Source: a virus | Virus record (IMG/VR): IMGVR_UViG_3300042691_020742 | Coordinates: 1 to 36,274 of that record | Length of the DNA stretch: 36,274 nt | Reading direction: 5' to 3' (one strand) | Part shown: piece by piece, positions 24,137 through 30,215 of the stretch | Numbering within the stretch: position 1 is the stretch's first letter | Layout: each line of letters starts with the position of its first letter | Position numbers and translations under genes: made by a program | The notes under the pieces: generated by a model | Database searches by the model: none | What the model saw: only the letters and a program-made list of their open reading frames with translations | Told to the model about the DNA's origin: nothing

Positions 24137-24831
24137 TGAACAGACTTGGATTCATTAATCTTTATGATATTGATGAAAGGTACTATCCCGTTCCTAGTAG
24201 CGCTGTCCTGCCAGAATGGTACAAGAAAACTCATTCATATGTTCAGGACAAAAGGCATCCTGATGGAATGACCATTAAAAGATGTATTCCAATTTTTGAT
24301 TCTATTACCGCTGGATATACGATCCTTTTGCATGCAGATATATTCGTTGGATTTGAATATCAAAACAATCAAAAAATACAAGTTACTCAGTGGAGCAATC
24401 TTATAGAGTTTCCATTTATACAATCGCATGCATTTGATCAGTTTTCTCAATATCCAGAAATGGAAAAAGGAGTTGCAGCGAAAAAGTTTGTTAATCCCTT
24501 TGCTGTAGTTACGCCCAAGGGATATTCTTGTTTATTCACACAGCCAATGCATCAGGATAAAAGCCCGATAAAGATATTTGAAGGAGTTGTAGATACCGAC
24601 AGACAGCACATCGTCAATATCCCTTTTGTGTATATAGATCCAGACTTTGAAGGAGTCATACCTGCTGGCACACCCATAGCACAGATTATTCCGTTTAAAA
24701 GAGAGTCTTGGAAATTTGAAATTGACAACAAAAAAGATATAGAGTCTTATAAGAAACAGAAGAGAAGTCTAGGATCAAATATCTTTGCTCAGTATAAAGA
24801 TTTCTTTTGGACAAGAAAAGAATATAAATGA
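24136..24831 (+). CDS. PEW/GVVDTD-family protein (paralogue B)
   Basis: A 231-aa protein with LPEWYKKTH, IKRCIPIFDSITAGYTILL, VTPKGYSCLFTQPMHQ, EGVVDTDRQ and AGTPIAQIIPFKRESW: all the signature motifs of the five-member set, in the same order. The motif GTPIAQIIP is especially close to the dUTPase-type GxxIAQL end. The start at 24136 overlaps the zinc-ribbon stop; the stop overlaps the next gene by 4 nt. Its place in the nuclease operon suggests a shared, early or accessory role. No enzyme activity is established. Confidence 0.8.
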   Translation: MNRLGFINLYDIDERYYPVPSSAVLPEWYKKTHSYVQDKRHPDGMTIKRCIPIFDSITAGYTILLHADIFVGFEYQNNQKIQVTQWSNLIEFPFIQSHAFDQFSQYPEMEKGVAAKKFVNPFAVVTPKGYSCLFTQPMHQDKSPIKIFEGVVDTDRQHIVNIPFVYIDPDFEGVIPAGTPIAQIIPFKRESWKFEIDNKKDIESYKKQKRSLGSNIFAQYKDFFWTRKEYK

Positions 24832-25022
24832 GAGACTGGCAAAATAAGGATTGGCTTGTTAACCAGTATATTACGATGGGTCGTAGTGTTTCCTGGATAG
24901 CAGATTTAGTTAAGGTTCATCCTGATCTTATTAGGTTCTATCTTGATCAGTTTGAGATTTATCGTCCCCTGCCAAAATGCAAGCATGGTATGATTATTTG
25001 TGAGAGATGTAATAAGGAGTAA
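24828..25022 (+). CDS. Small helix-turn-helix-like protein with a CxxC end
   Basis: A 64-aa protein. Residues ~10-45 (WLVNQYITMGRSVSWIADLV, then KVHPDLIRFYLDQF) fit a helix-turn-helix of the kind used for DNA recognition in phage regulators and homing-associated proteins. The end, CKHGMIICERC, has paired cysteines and a histidine that could bind zinc. It overlaps the previous stop (ATGA) and has no spacing for its own promoter. A DNA-binding partner of the nuclease operon is possible. Confidence 0.65.
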   Translation: MRDWQNKDWLVNQYITMGRSVSWIADLVKVHPDLIRFYLDQFEIYRPLPKCKHGMIICERCNKE

Positions 25023-25023
25023 A

Positions 25024-25776
25024 GTGAAAAAACAACCATTAAAAGTATATTGGTCTCCAGTTTTTTATAGAGAGCGAGAAGACTTTACATTTTTATTTAA
25101 TAAGCCCGAAACAGTTTTTAATAGTTTATTAAAGTTAAAAAATAAAAGCAATCTAGACGAAACAATATTTGCATGTCCTGCATTTGCTAATGTATATAAA
25201 AAAGTTTTAACTTTTGCTACTCCAATTTCCTCAGAATATGAATATGATTTTTCTCAAGATAGAAAACACATTGTTGCAAAAGGAGAAACTTCTATTCCAA
25301 TACTTTCAACAAGACCTTTTATATTTAATTATGGTCCAAATTTTATTATGCCACTTAATACAATATTTTTTGCAGAAGAACCACTTAACGCAAGATTAAC
25401 TCCCCCGTACCTACATAATTCAGAATTTTTAAAGTATGCAACTATTATGTCTGGAGAGTTTGATATAGGCCAGTGGTTTAGACCAATTAGTTTTGAGTTA
25501 CAGATGTGGAAAGATAAAGGAACGTTAAAGTTTAATGAAAATGATGCATTGATGTATCTTGAATTTTTTACAGATAGAACCATAGAGTTAGTAAGATTTG
25601 ATATGTCAAAACAACTTTTAAACCTAATGGAGAGTGTCACCACCTCTCGTCAAGTATTTGGAAGATCATCACTTTCTAAGAAATACGAAAGGTTCAAGAA
25701 TGTTGGATTGCGTGAAAAAGTTTTAACAGAAATAAAGAAAAATCTTATTGACGAAGAACCGATGATTATTCGTTAA
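25024..25776 (+). CDS. PEW/GVVDTD-family relative, divergent (paralogue C)
   Basis: A 250-aa protein with a GTG start. Its outline follows the other family members (FACPAFANVYKKVLTF; PLNTIFFAEEPLNARLTPPY; SGEFDIGQWFRPISFELQMW; ALMYLEFFTDRTIELVRF), but the PEW, TPKGYS and GTP motifs are absent or changed, so membership is less certain. I chose GTG at 25024 because AAGGAG lies 5 nt upstream; the ATG at 25000 is inside the preceding gene. Its stop codon overlaps that of the convergent gene ending at 25773. Confidence 0.6.
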   Translation: MKKQPLKVYWSPVFYREREDFTFLFNKPETVFNSLLKLKNKSNLDETIFACPAFANVYKKVLTFATPISSEYEYDFSQDRKHIVAKGETSIPILSTRPFIFNYGPNFIMPLNTIFFAEEPLNARLTPPYLHNSEFLKYATIMSGEFDIGQWFRPISFELQMWKDKGTLKFNENDALMYLEFFTDRTIELVRFDMSKQLLNLMESVTTSRQVFGRSSLSKKYERFKNVGLREKVLTEIKKNLIDEEPMIIR

Positions 25777-26519
25777 GGTTTTTGGTGATCTGGAAATTTG
25801 TTTTCGTAAATGTCTGTTCCTTTAAAATAAAATCTTCCAACTTGATTTGGTAATTCTTCTTCTACTGTTGCTCTGTGTATATTAGCATCATTGGTTGCAT
25901 TTATTTCTTCAGTAATTGTTTCTTGGTCAAACACTTCTTCTGCACTCTTTAGTTCAAAACTATCTGCAAAGTATCTTGGAATAGGTATAAAGGCTGCAAG
26001 CGGAGTCCCCTTGGTTATTTGAACACGTATCCCAGGCATTTGTACTTTTAGGTTAAATGTAAAATCTCTTCTTAGATTGTCGCACTCAACAACTCCAGTC
26101 ATTACCGTTACATTAGGAATAATATGGTTCGGCGGATTGATTGTCATTAGGTTAACTCCAGGAGGAGTTCTTAGCGAAAATGGCAAATTGATTGTTATTA
26201 TTCCCTGACCAAAATGTGAATACACTGATGGGTGAAGTTGTTTTTCTTTAAACTCTTCTCCAACCATAACCTTTAAAGATTCTTTGTTGTGTCCACCATC
26301 CCACCAAAATTCAAAATCGTGCTCTGAAACCACAGAAAACCCATACTGATTGCCTATTGTAAGTGGCAAACATCTGTAGAAGTGTGGAGTAAACCATTCT
26401 CTTTTCTTTGTATTCTTTTGAACAATCTGATGAATCCTTTCATCGCTTACAGGCTTAGGTTCTATGTGAGGAAAATATACAATTGTTTTGTCTGGTACAT
26501 CATTGCCTTGATTGATCAC
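25773..26519 (-). CDS. DUF6065-like protein (paralogue D)
   Basis: A 248-aa protein: FYRCLPLTIGNQYGFSV, FWWDGGHN, VYSHFGQGIITI, LRTPPGVNLMTINPPN, TGVVECD and KGTPLAAFIPIPRY. The order and residues match what I recall of DUF6065, a family of unknown function. The TGVVECD and GTPLAAFIP parts correspond to GVVDTD and GTPxxQxIPFKR in the neighbouring paralogues, so all five may be one superfamily. It is coupled to the gene ending at 26516 (overlap of 4 nt). The C-terminal 60 residues are acidic and probably flexible. Confidence 0.75.
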   Translation of the reverse strand: MINQGNDVPDKTIVYFPHIEPKPVSDERIHQIVQKNTKKREWFTPHFYRCLPLTIGNQYGFSVVSEHDFEFWWDGGHNKESLKVMVGEEFKEKQLHPSVYSHFGQGIITINLPFSLRTPPGVNLMTINPPNHIIPNVTVMTGVVECDNLRRDFTFNLKVQMPGIRVQITKGTPLAAFIPIPRYFADSFELKSAEEVFDQETITEEINATNDANIHRATVEEELPNQVGRFYFKGTDIYENKFPDHQKP

Positions 26520-27220
26520 TTAAAACTCTTCTTTTGCCAAAAGTTTTTTATGTAGTTGTTTACTAATGTATTTTTTAAGTCACGATTCCAACTTATCACA
26601 GATTCATCATGCTCCATATAATTATATTCTGATTCCCAGTTATCTCTCTTAAATGGTATCAGTTGCATCATTGGTGTACCACGCTCAACAACTCCGTTAA
26701 AGCCTTTTTTAACAAAACAAGGTGGAGTTAAAGAGATAGGATAAGTGTCATAATCAACAATGGCTGGCATAACTCTAAATGGATTATTAGGATATCCTAT
26801 TGGAGGTATCACAAGCATAGAGTATCCCTTTGGTAATTTTGTTAGCCAATAGTTCATGTATTTTGCTTGATGCTTATATCCATCTGGAATTGCTATGTCA
26901 GATGGGTTGTGTGTTGCAAAAACGTCTTTTTGTACTCTCCAACTTAGATTCAAACGTTCTTCGTCTTGTTCAACTAAAACATCAGACCACAGTGGAATAA
27001 TATATCCAGCAGTTAGCAAGTCAAGCATTGGTGTGCACTTTTTCATCATAGCCGTTGTTTCACGACCTCTGATTCTCATCTTCTTGCCATCTGGATCACC
27101 TGGTGATGGTTCATAAGGCTTTGCTTTTCTCCACCACTCAGGAAGATATTGAGAAGTAGGAACAGGTCTAGGACATACCTCATAGTCAATCTTAGATTCT
27201 GCTCTAAACGTTATTTTCAT
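26516..27220 (-). CDS. PEW/GVVDTD-family protein (paralogue E)
   Basis: A 234-aa protein with YLPEWWRKA, MKKCTPMLDLLTAGYIIPLW, LTKLPKGYSMLVIPPI, PAIVDYDTYP and RGTPMMQLIPFKRDNW. It resembles conserved proteins I have seen in marine phages, annotated only as hypothetical. AATCGGGGG precedes the ATG. It forms a three-gene operon with the 41-aa gene 15 nt upstream and the DUF6065-like gene downstream. The PLW and PKGYS regions are hydrophobic strands, consistent with a compact beta-fold. Confidence 0.8.
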   Translation of the reverse strand: MKITFRAESKIDYEVCPRPVPTSQYLPEWWRKAKPYEPSPGDPDGKKMRIRGRETTAMMKKCTPMLDLLTAGYIIPLWSDVLVEQDEERLNLSWRVQKDVFATHNPSDIAIPDGYKHQAKYMNYWLTKLPKGYSMLVIPPIGYPNNPFRVMPAIVDYDTYPISLTPPCFVKKGFNGVVERGTPMMQLIPFKRDNWESEYNYMEHDESVISWNRDLKNTLVNNYIKNFWQKKSFK

Positions 27221-27234
27221 AAAATCCCCCGATT

Positions 27235-27360
27235 TTAATTTTTACAATTGCAGTTGTCGCAACATTCCTCTTTAAAAATTTTTAGTGCCAAACCATCATT
27301 TTCTGTTTGCTCAGTAGGCTCTAGTTCTAAGTAGTTCTCAAAATTGTCTAGTATTCCCAT
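27235..27360 (-). CDS. 41-aa cysteine-rich microprotein, leaderless
   Basis: A 41-aa acidic protein (MGILDNFENYLELEPTEQ...) ending KEECCDNCNCKN: four cysteines in eight residues that could bind a metal. TATAAT (27372-27367) lies exactly 6 nt before the ATG, so the mRNA would be leaderless. The gene leads the operon with paralogues E and D. The function is unknown. Confidence 0.6.
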   Translation of the reverse strand: MGILDNFENYLELEPTEQTENDGLALKIFKEECCDNCNCKN

Positions 27361-27366
27361 ATGTCT

Positions 27367-27372
27367 ATTATA
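27367..27372 (-). promoter_or_regulatory. -10 box (TATAAT) for a leaderless transcript
   Basis: TATAAT on the minus strand, preceded by GGC and followed by 6 nt and the ATG at 27360. No clear -35. Confidence 0.55.
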
Positions 27373-27486
27373 GCCTATATAAACCACCAAATCTGAAAAA
27401 TTATAAAAAAAATGACTTTTGACAAAATCTGAATATTTTTATGAGATGTACGATGCATGTTTTAGATAAATAAATCTAAAAAAAAT

Positions 27487-27569
27487 AGTGAGCACACAAG
27501 TGAGCACTAGTACCAGCAAACATTTAGGCAGTACTACCAGCAAGATCGTTGATAGTACTACCAGCAAAA
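27487..27569. repeat. Tandem repeats: three TACCAGCAA iterons at 24-bp period plus doubled AGTGAGCAC
   Basis: TACCAGCAA begins at 27511, 27535 and 27559, exactly 24 bp apart; the last two copies extend to AGTACTACCAGCAA. Just to the left, AGTGAGCAC occurs at 27487-27495 and 27499-27507. The array is in a ~210-base noncoding gap, right after the last gene of a leftward operon. The regular spacing of about two helical turns suggests repeated binding of one protein, such as a replication initiator. Confidence 0.7.
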
Positions 27570-27571
27570 TG

Positions 27572-27757
27572 CTAGATAGATTTTGTGCCCTGCACCCAGC
27601 CACTATGCACACCAATTAGCGGTGCATCAACGCATACCGCAGTACCTATTGGCAGTGCGTTAGCGTATTGTTCAATGAATCTATTGAACGTTTCTTTATC
27701 TGGTAGCGTCATTCTCTTTTCGCCACCATTCCATGTAGTTAATTTAATCTCTATCAT
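27572..27757 (-). CDS. Small protein, paralogue of 30553-30747
   Basis: A 61-aa protein: IEIKLTTWNGGEKRMTLPDK, FIEQYANALPIGTAVCV and a closing GVHSGWVQGT. The gene at 30553-30747 has the same pattern (VNLETFNGSVKVISLP, FISTYPTQLPVGVSVKI and GTLRGT), so the two are diverged copies on opposite sides of the divergent control region. Family and function are not recognised. It follows the upstream small gene without a gap. Confidence 0.7.
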   Translation of the reverse strand: MIEIKLTTWNGGEKRMTLPDKETFNRFIEQYANALPIGTAVCVDAPLIGVHSGWVQGTKSI

Positions 27758-27901
27758 TTATTCATTCCAATCTAATACTAGTTCATCATTTTCATCAACA
27801 CAATCGCATGACTCTACATCGTAGGTATTGTCATCACCAAAATATAGGAATCCTGCACCCTTGCACTCATCGCAAGGGATAACCATGATATCTTTTATCA
27901 T
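27758..27901 (-). CDS. Small zinc-binding-like protein (CDECKGAG)
   Basis: A 47-aa acidic protein, MIKDIMVIPCDECKGAGFLYF followed by a CDC pair, and a very acidic C-terminus. CDECKGAG matches one half of a DnaJ-type zinc-finger repeat (CxxCxGxG). Its ATG comes directly after the previous stop and its stop directly before the next ATG, so the three leftward genes form a gapless operon. Confidence 0.65.
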   Translation of the reverse strand: MIKDIMVIPCDECKGAGFLYFGDDNTYDVESCDCVDENDELVLDWNE

Positions 27902-28129
27902 TTATTTAACCCCCATAACTACGGACATATAGCGTTTAGCAATACGCTTAGCCATAGGGTGAAGGATAACCTTTCTACCCTCGTAGGTAGGTGGATACTT
28001 ATCGTTAATGCGTTGAGCAATTCGGATAGGTATCATTTTAGATTGTGGCGCATAGCCACCCGCTTCTAGACCAAAGTCTTTAGCGATATCGGAACGAATC
28101 TCGTTATAGTAGTTAGTTAATGTAGTCAT
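27902..28129 (-). CDS. Small early protein, first of the leftward operon
   Basis: A 75-aa basic protein (MTTLTNYYNEIRSDIAKDFG...) with an arginine/lysine-rich C-terminal half (RIAQRINDKYPP; PMAKRIAKRYMSVVMG); DNA or RNA binding is possible but no fold is recognised. AAAGGTGG lies ~8 nt before the ATG. Transcribed from two tandem promoters at 28245-28273 and 28397-28425 with a ~110-nt leader. Confidence 0.7.
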   Translation of the reverse strand: MTTLTNYYNEIRSDIAKDFGLEAGGYAPQSKMIPIRIAQRINDKYPPTYEGRKVILHPMAKRIAKRYMSVVMGVK

Positions 28130-28244
28130 TTGAGACCACCTTTCTTTTAATGCGATTAGACTATCTAATCTTTTTGCTGACCTAGGTTATTTGCTCTATA
28201 TTCTAGAGGCTCACTAGGATTTTTTATTTAATTTTATAGTAGTA

Positions 28245-28310
28245 ATACTAGCACACATATCGCCAAAAGTCAAGGCGACACGCCGTAGGCGTTGTGTGAT
28301 TTGGGTCACT
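28245..28310 (-). promoter_or_regulatory. Leftward promoter 1 (TTGACT-17-TAGTAT) with CRP-like site
   Basis: -35 TTGACT (28273-28268) and -10 TAGTAT (28250-28245), preceded by TGC. A CRP-like TGTGA-N6-TCACT lies at 28295-28310, centred 52.5 bp upstream of the -10. GGCGTGTCG sits just before the -35, as in the promoter at 30154-30182. Confidence 0.75.
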
Positions 28311-28396
28311 TATTTGCTAGGCTCACCCTCTTGTTGAGGTTTATTTGCTAGGCTCATGACCTGCTTCTTTGTCACTATTTAATTGTTATAGTAGTA

Positions 28397-28483
28397 ATAC
28401 TAGCATACATTTCCCAAAAAGTCAAGTTTAGACACGGACAAAACGGACATTTCTAGTGTGATATACACCACATTGGTCGAAAA
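28397..28483 (-). promoter_or_regulatory. Leftward promoter 2, complete early module
   Basis: -35 TTGACT (28425-28420), 17 bp, -10 TAGTAT (28402-28397). Upstream on the minus strand are ATGTCCGTTTTGTCCG (from 28450, 48 bp before the -10), a CRP-like site TGTGG-N6-TCACA (28472-28457, centre 62.5 bp before the -10) and TTTTCGAC (28483-28476). The order and spacing equal those of plus-strand modules. Confidence 0.8.
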
Positions 28484-28498
28484 AATGTCGAAAAAAAG

Positions 28499-28624
28499 TT
28501 ATCCACATGACGTAGATCACACTCAGATTTGAGCGTGAGTTATCCACATGACCTACATCACATTTCAAAATGTCCGATTTGGTATGATTACTGGCTAGTA
28601 GATGTCAGACCCCTATGGTAGACT
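28499..28624 (+). promoter_or_regulatory. Rightward early promoter A with DnaA-box/CRP-like double repeat
   Basis: A direct repeat (28499-28521 and 28540-28562) joins TTATCCACA to a CRP-like CATGA-N6-TCACA. Then come ATGTCCGATTT (28570-28580), TGTCAG (28603-28608), a 10-bp gap and -10 TAGACT (28619-28624). The second CRP-like site is centred 64.5 bp before the -10. The -35 hexamer is poor, so activation may be needed. Confidence 0.7.
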
Positions 28625-28678
28625 TCTATATATAGAAGGTTGAAAAAGAAGTAAGCCCCTTAAAGAAAGGAAGTCAAA

Positions 28679-28855
28679 ATGACTTCATTAAACACAATGT
28701 GTAAAACACATATTCCATTCGTTCCTGCTATTTCAGAAGTTGGTGATGACCAATTTACATTCTGCATGGAATGTGAAAACAATATTGAGCGTTGGTATAA
28801 CGATACCGACCCTGAGCGTCTACCTATGTGGACTGATTGGAAGGTATCTAAATAA
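28679..28855 (+). CDS. Small early protein with paired cysteines
   Basis: A 58-aa protein: an early CKTH, then FCMECENNIERW and a C-terminal MWTDWKV. The C-x3-H and CxxC spacing is compatible with a small zinc finger; many early actinophage proteins look like this. It is the first gene of the rightward early operon; AAAGGAAG precedes the ATG. Function not recognised. Confidence 0.65.
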   Translation: MTSLNTMCKTHIPFVPAISEVGDDQFTFCMECENNIERWYNDTDPERLPMWTDWKVSK

Positions 28856-28989
28856 TGAACCTTGATGAATATAAAAAATTCGTAAATGATAAGCGTTTAT
28901 TCTCACGAATTGACGCTATGGCTATTCTTGAAAATGCTGCTAAGCAAAATGAACTTATCCACTCTCAAAAAGAAAATGAGGAAAACTAA
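28855..28989 (+). CDS. 44-aa early protein
   Basis: A charged helical protein (MNLDEYKKFVNDKRLFSRID... HSQKENEEN), coupled at both ends by TAATG overlaps. No family is recognised. Two in-frame TTATCCAC sequences here and in the next gene resemble DnaA boxes but are explained by coding. Confidence 0.6.
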   Translation: MNLDEYKKFVNDKRLFSRIDAMAILENAAKQNELIHSQKENEEN

Positions 28990-29150
28990 TGACCATTTAT
29001 CCACTACAATCCGTTTGCGGAAAAAACACTTTCTATGTAGACCCATTTGAGGTAAATGCAAATCCTCATGGTGCAGTGTGTTGCGATAATTGCAACTCAA
29101 TTTTAATCTGCCGTGAGGCATGGGACTTTCTATACAAGGGGGTTAAATAA
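28989..29150 (+). CDS. 53-aa early protein with CCDNC motif
   Basis: MTIYPLQSVCGKNTF, with CCDNCNSILICREAW in the second half: five or six cysteines compatible with a zinc knuckle. Coupled to both neighbours by TAATG. Function unknown. Confidence 0.6.
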   Translation: MTIYPLQSVCGKNTFYVDPFEVNANPHGAVCCDNCNSILICREAWDFLYKGVK

Positions 29151-29248
29151 TGACTAAAATAAATTGTAAAGGTTGCGATGAATTCGTAATAGAACTTCCT
29201 GATGATGAAGCAGAATTTTTAACTGCAATGTGCGAAAGGTGCTGGTAA
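29150..29248 (+). CDS. 32-aa zinc-finger-like microprotein
   Basis: MTKINCKGCDEFVIELPDDE followed by a CERCW end: two CxxC pairs separated by 19 residues, the spacing of a minimal zinc ribbon. TAATG overlap with the previous gene. Likely real given operon packing and conserved-looking metal ligands. Confidence 0.6.
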   Translation: MTKINCKGCDEFVIELPDDEAEFLTAMCERCW

Positions 29249-29252
29249 ATAA

Positions 29253-29435
29253 ATGGTTAGCGATATGCAATTACTTCAACAAGTAAAAGAGATGGCAATT
29301 AAAATCCGTAATGGAAATGCAGATAGTGGAAAATCTTATCTGCTTGGATACTTGTGGGCAACGCTCACGCCTGAACAACAAAATGAAACTGCACTTGCAT
29401 TTTCTGATGAACTGATTGGACAAATAGAAAAATGA
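29253..29435 (+). CDS. Small early protein
   Basis: A 60-aa acidic helical protein, MVSDMQLLQQVKEMAIKIRNG, with a SYLLGYLWATLTPEQQNE segment. I do not recognise it. The stop overlaps the start of the membrane microprotein that follows (ATGA). Confidence 0.65.
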   Translation: MVSDMQLLQQVKEMAIKIRNGNADSGKSYLLGYLWATLTPEQQNETALAFSDELIGQIEK

Positions 29436-29518
29436 TGGAATTTTGGCAAAATGGTAATGCTGCTTTTTGGTTCTTGATGATTTTATTTATCTATGGGCTT
29501 TGGCAATATACAAAATAA
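29432..29518 (+). CDS. 28-aa membrane microprotein
   Basis: Two ATGs in tandem (29432, 29435), then EFWQNGNAAFWFLMILFIYG and LWQYTK: one membrane helix. It overlaps the previous stop and is the last gene before a terminator. Function unknown; small phage membrane peptides sometimes act as holin-like or host-targeting factors. Confidence 0.55.
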   Translation: MMEFWQNGNAAFWFLMILFIYGLWQYTK

Positions 29519-29530
29519 AAAAAAGAAAAG

Positions 29531-29556
29531 TAGTTGAGAGATCAACTATTTTTTTT
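29531..29556 (+). terminator. Rho-independent terminator of the first early operon
   Basis: A perfect stem TAGTTGA/TCAACTA with a GAGA loop, followed by eight T residues. It ends the 28679-29518 operon just before the next module. Confidence 0.92.
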
Positions 29557-29563
29557 CGATAAA

Positions 29564-29641
29564 TGTGAGATTTATCACAATCCCAAATGTCCGATTTTTC
29601 CTTTTTATACCCCTCAAAATGTCAGACCCCCCTGCTATACT
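29564..29641 (+). promoter_or_regulatory. Early promoter B, complete module
   Basis: A perfect CRP-like TGTGA-N6-TCACA (29564-29579), ATGTCCGATTT (29587-29597), TGTCAG (29620-29625), 10 bp, then TGC and -10 TATACT (29636-29641). CRP centre to -10: 64.5 bp. The -35 position reads CTCAAA, a poor match. Confidence 0.8.
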
Positions 29642-29689
29642 TCTAGTATAAAGAAAGTTGCTAAAGGTTAGCAAAAGAAAGGAGTCAAA

Positions 29690-29917
29690 ATGACTCAAAA
29701 TATAATCAAAAATCAGGAGTTCTACACTTGCCCTGATAACTTCTACTACGTAGGAGCAGACGCAGGGTCTCACCTCTGCTCTCACACTAACTTCACTAAA
29801 GAGGTTGGTACTAAAAATGTAATCGGTCAATACCGAATCACACGTAAGTGCAACGATTGCCACGCATATCGCACTTACTTCCTCTACGCTAAAGTGGCAA
29901 GAAAGGGTCGTAAATAA
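29690..29917 (+). CDS. Small early protein with Cys/His pattern
   Basis: A 75-aa basic protein: FYTCPDNFYYVGADAGSHLC, SHTNFTKEVG and RKCNDCHAYRTYF. Cys and His residues arranged C...H-x2-C-x-H...C-x2-C-H fit a zinc-binding fold. AAAGGAG precedes the ATG. Family unknown. Confidence 0.68.
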   Translation: MTQNIIKNQEFYTCPDNFYYVGADAGSHLCSHTNFTKEVGTKNVIGQYRITRKCNDCHAYRTYFLYAKVARKGRK

Positions 29918-29918
29918 T

Positions 29919-30065
29919 ATGACTAAAAAAAATGTACTAATTAGTTTCGTTACTGATGCTGATACCGATCTTCAAGCGGTATTTAATTTAAATAAAATAA
30001 TGCATAAACTTTCTGATAACGAATTAGAAAAATTTAATGCGTTTGAAGTTTTAGATGTAGAGTAA
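29919..30065 (+). CDS. 48-aa early protein
   Basis: MTKKNVLISFVTDADTDLQA followed by KIMHKLSDNELEKFNAFEVL. Its beta-alpha-alpha look suggests a small folded domain. It starts 1 nt after the previous stop. No family is recognised. Confidence 0.6.
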   Translation: MTKKNVLISFVTDADTDLQAVFNLNKIMHKLSDNELEKFNAFEVLDVE

Positions 30066-30106
30066 ATTCTACTCTAAAATTTTTCGACGAACTCGGGCGT
30101 GTCGCA

Positions 30107-30182
30107 TGTGTTTAAGGTCACATAAAAACTTTCCCAGTTTACGGCGTGTCGTGTTGACTTTTTGACATTTATCTGGTAGTAT
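30107..30182 (+). promoter_or_regulatory. Early promoter I (TTGACT-17-TAGTAT) with CRP-like site
   Basis: CRP-like TGTGT-N6-TCACA (30107-30122), then ACGGCGTGTCG just before -35 TTGACT (30154-30159), a 17-bp spacer and -10 TAGTAT (30177-30182). CRP centre to -10: 62.5 bp. It closely matches leftward promoter 1 over ~24 bases. Confidence 0.75.
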
Positions 30183-30215
30183 TCTCTTATACAATTAAAT
30201 AAGTAGCAATAAGCG

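Larger units (their letters stand above)
28130..28678. other. Divergent control region, candidate replication origin
   Basis: A 549-base gap without genes, between leftward and rightward early operons. It holds two minus-strand promoters, one plus-strand module, two perfect DnaA-box matches (TTATCCACA at 28499-28507 and 28540-28548), duplicated promoter cassettes, and TTATTTGCTAGGCTCA repeated at 28310-28325 and 28341-28356. The mix of DnaA boxes and promoters suggests an origin, which is inference. Confidence 0.6.

Noticed and set aside
27461-27490. TTTAGAT/ATCTAAA hairpin as a terminator
   Set aside because: The T-tract lies before the stem for leftward transcription and an A-tract follows it for rightward transcription, so neither direction fits.
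27487-27569. Possible CRISPR array
   Set aside because: Only three short repeats with ~10-nt intervals at 24-bp period, no cas genes; iterons fit better.
29546-29863. Minus-strand 105-codon frame across a promoter and early gene
   Set aside because: It overlaps module B and the gene at 29690 with good ribosome site and Cys/His pattern; no start signal on the minus strand.
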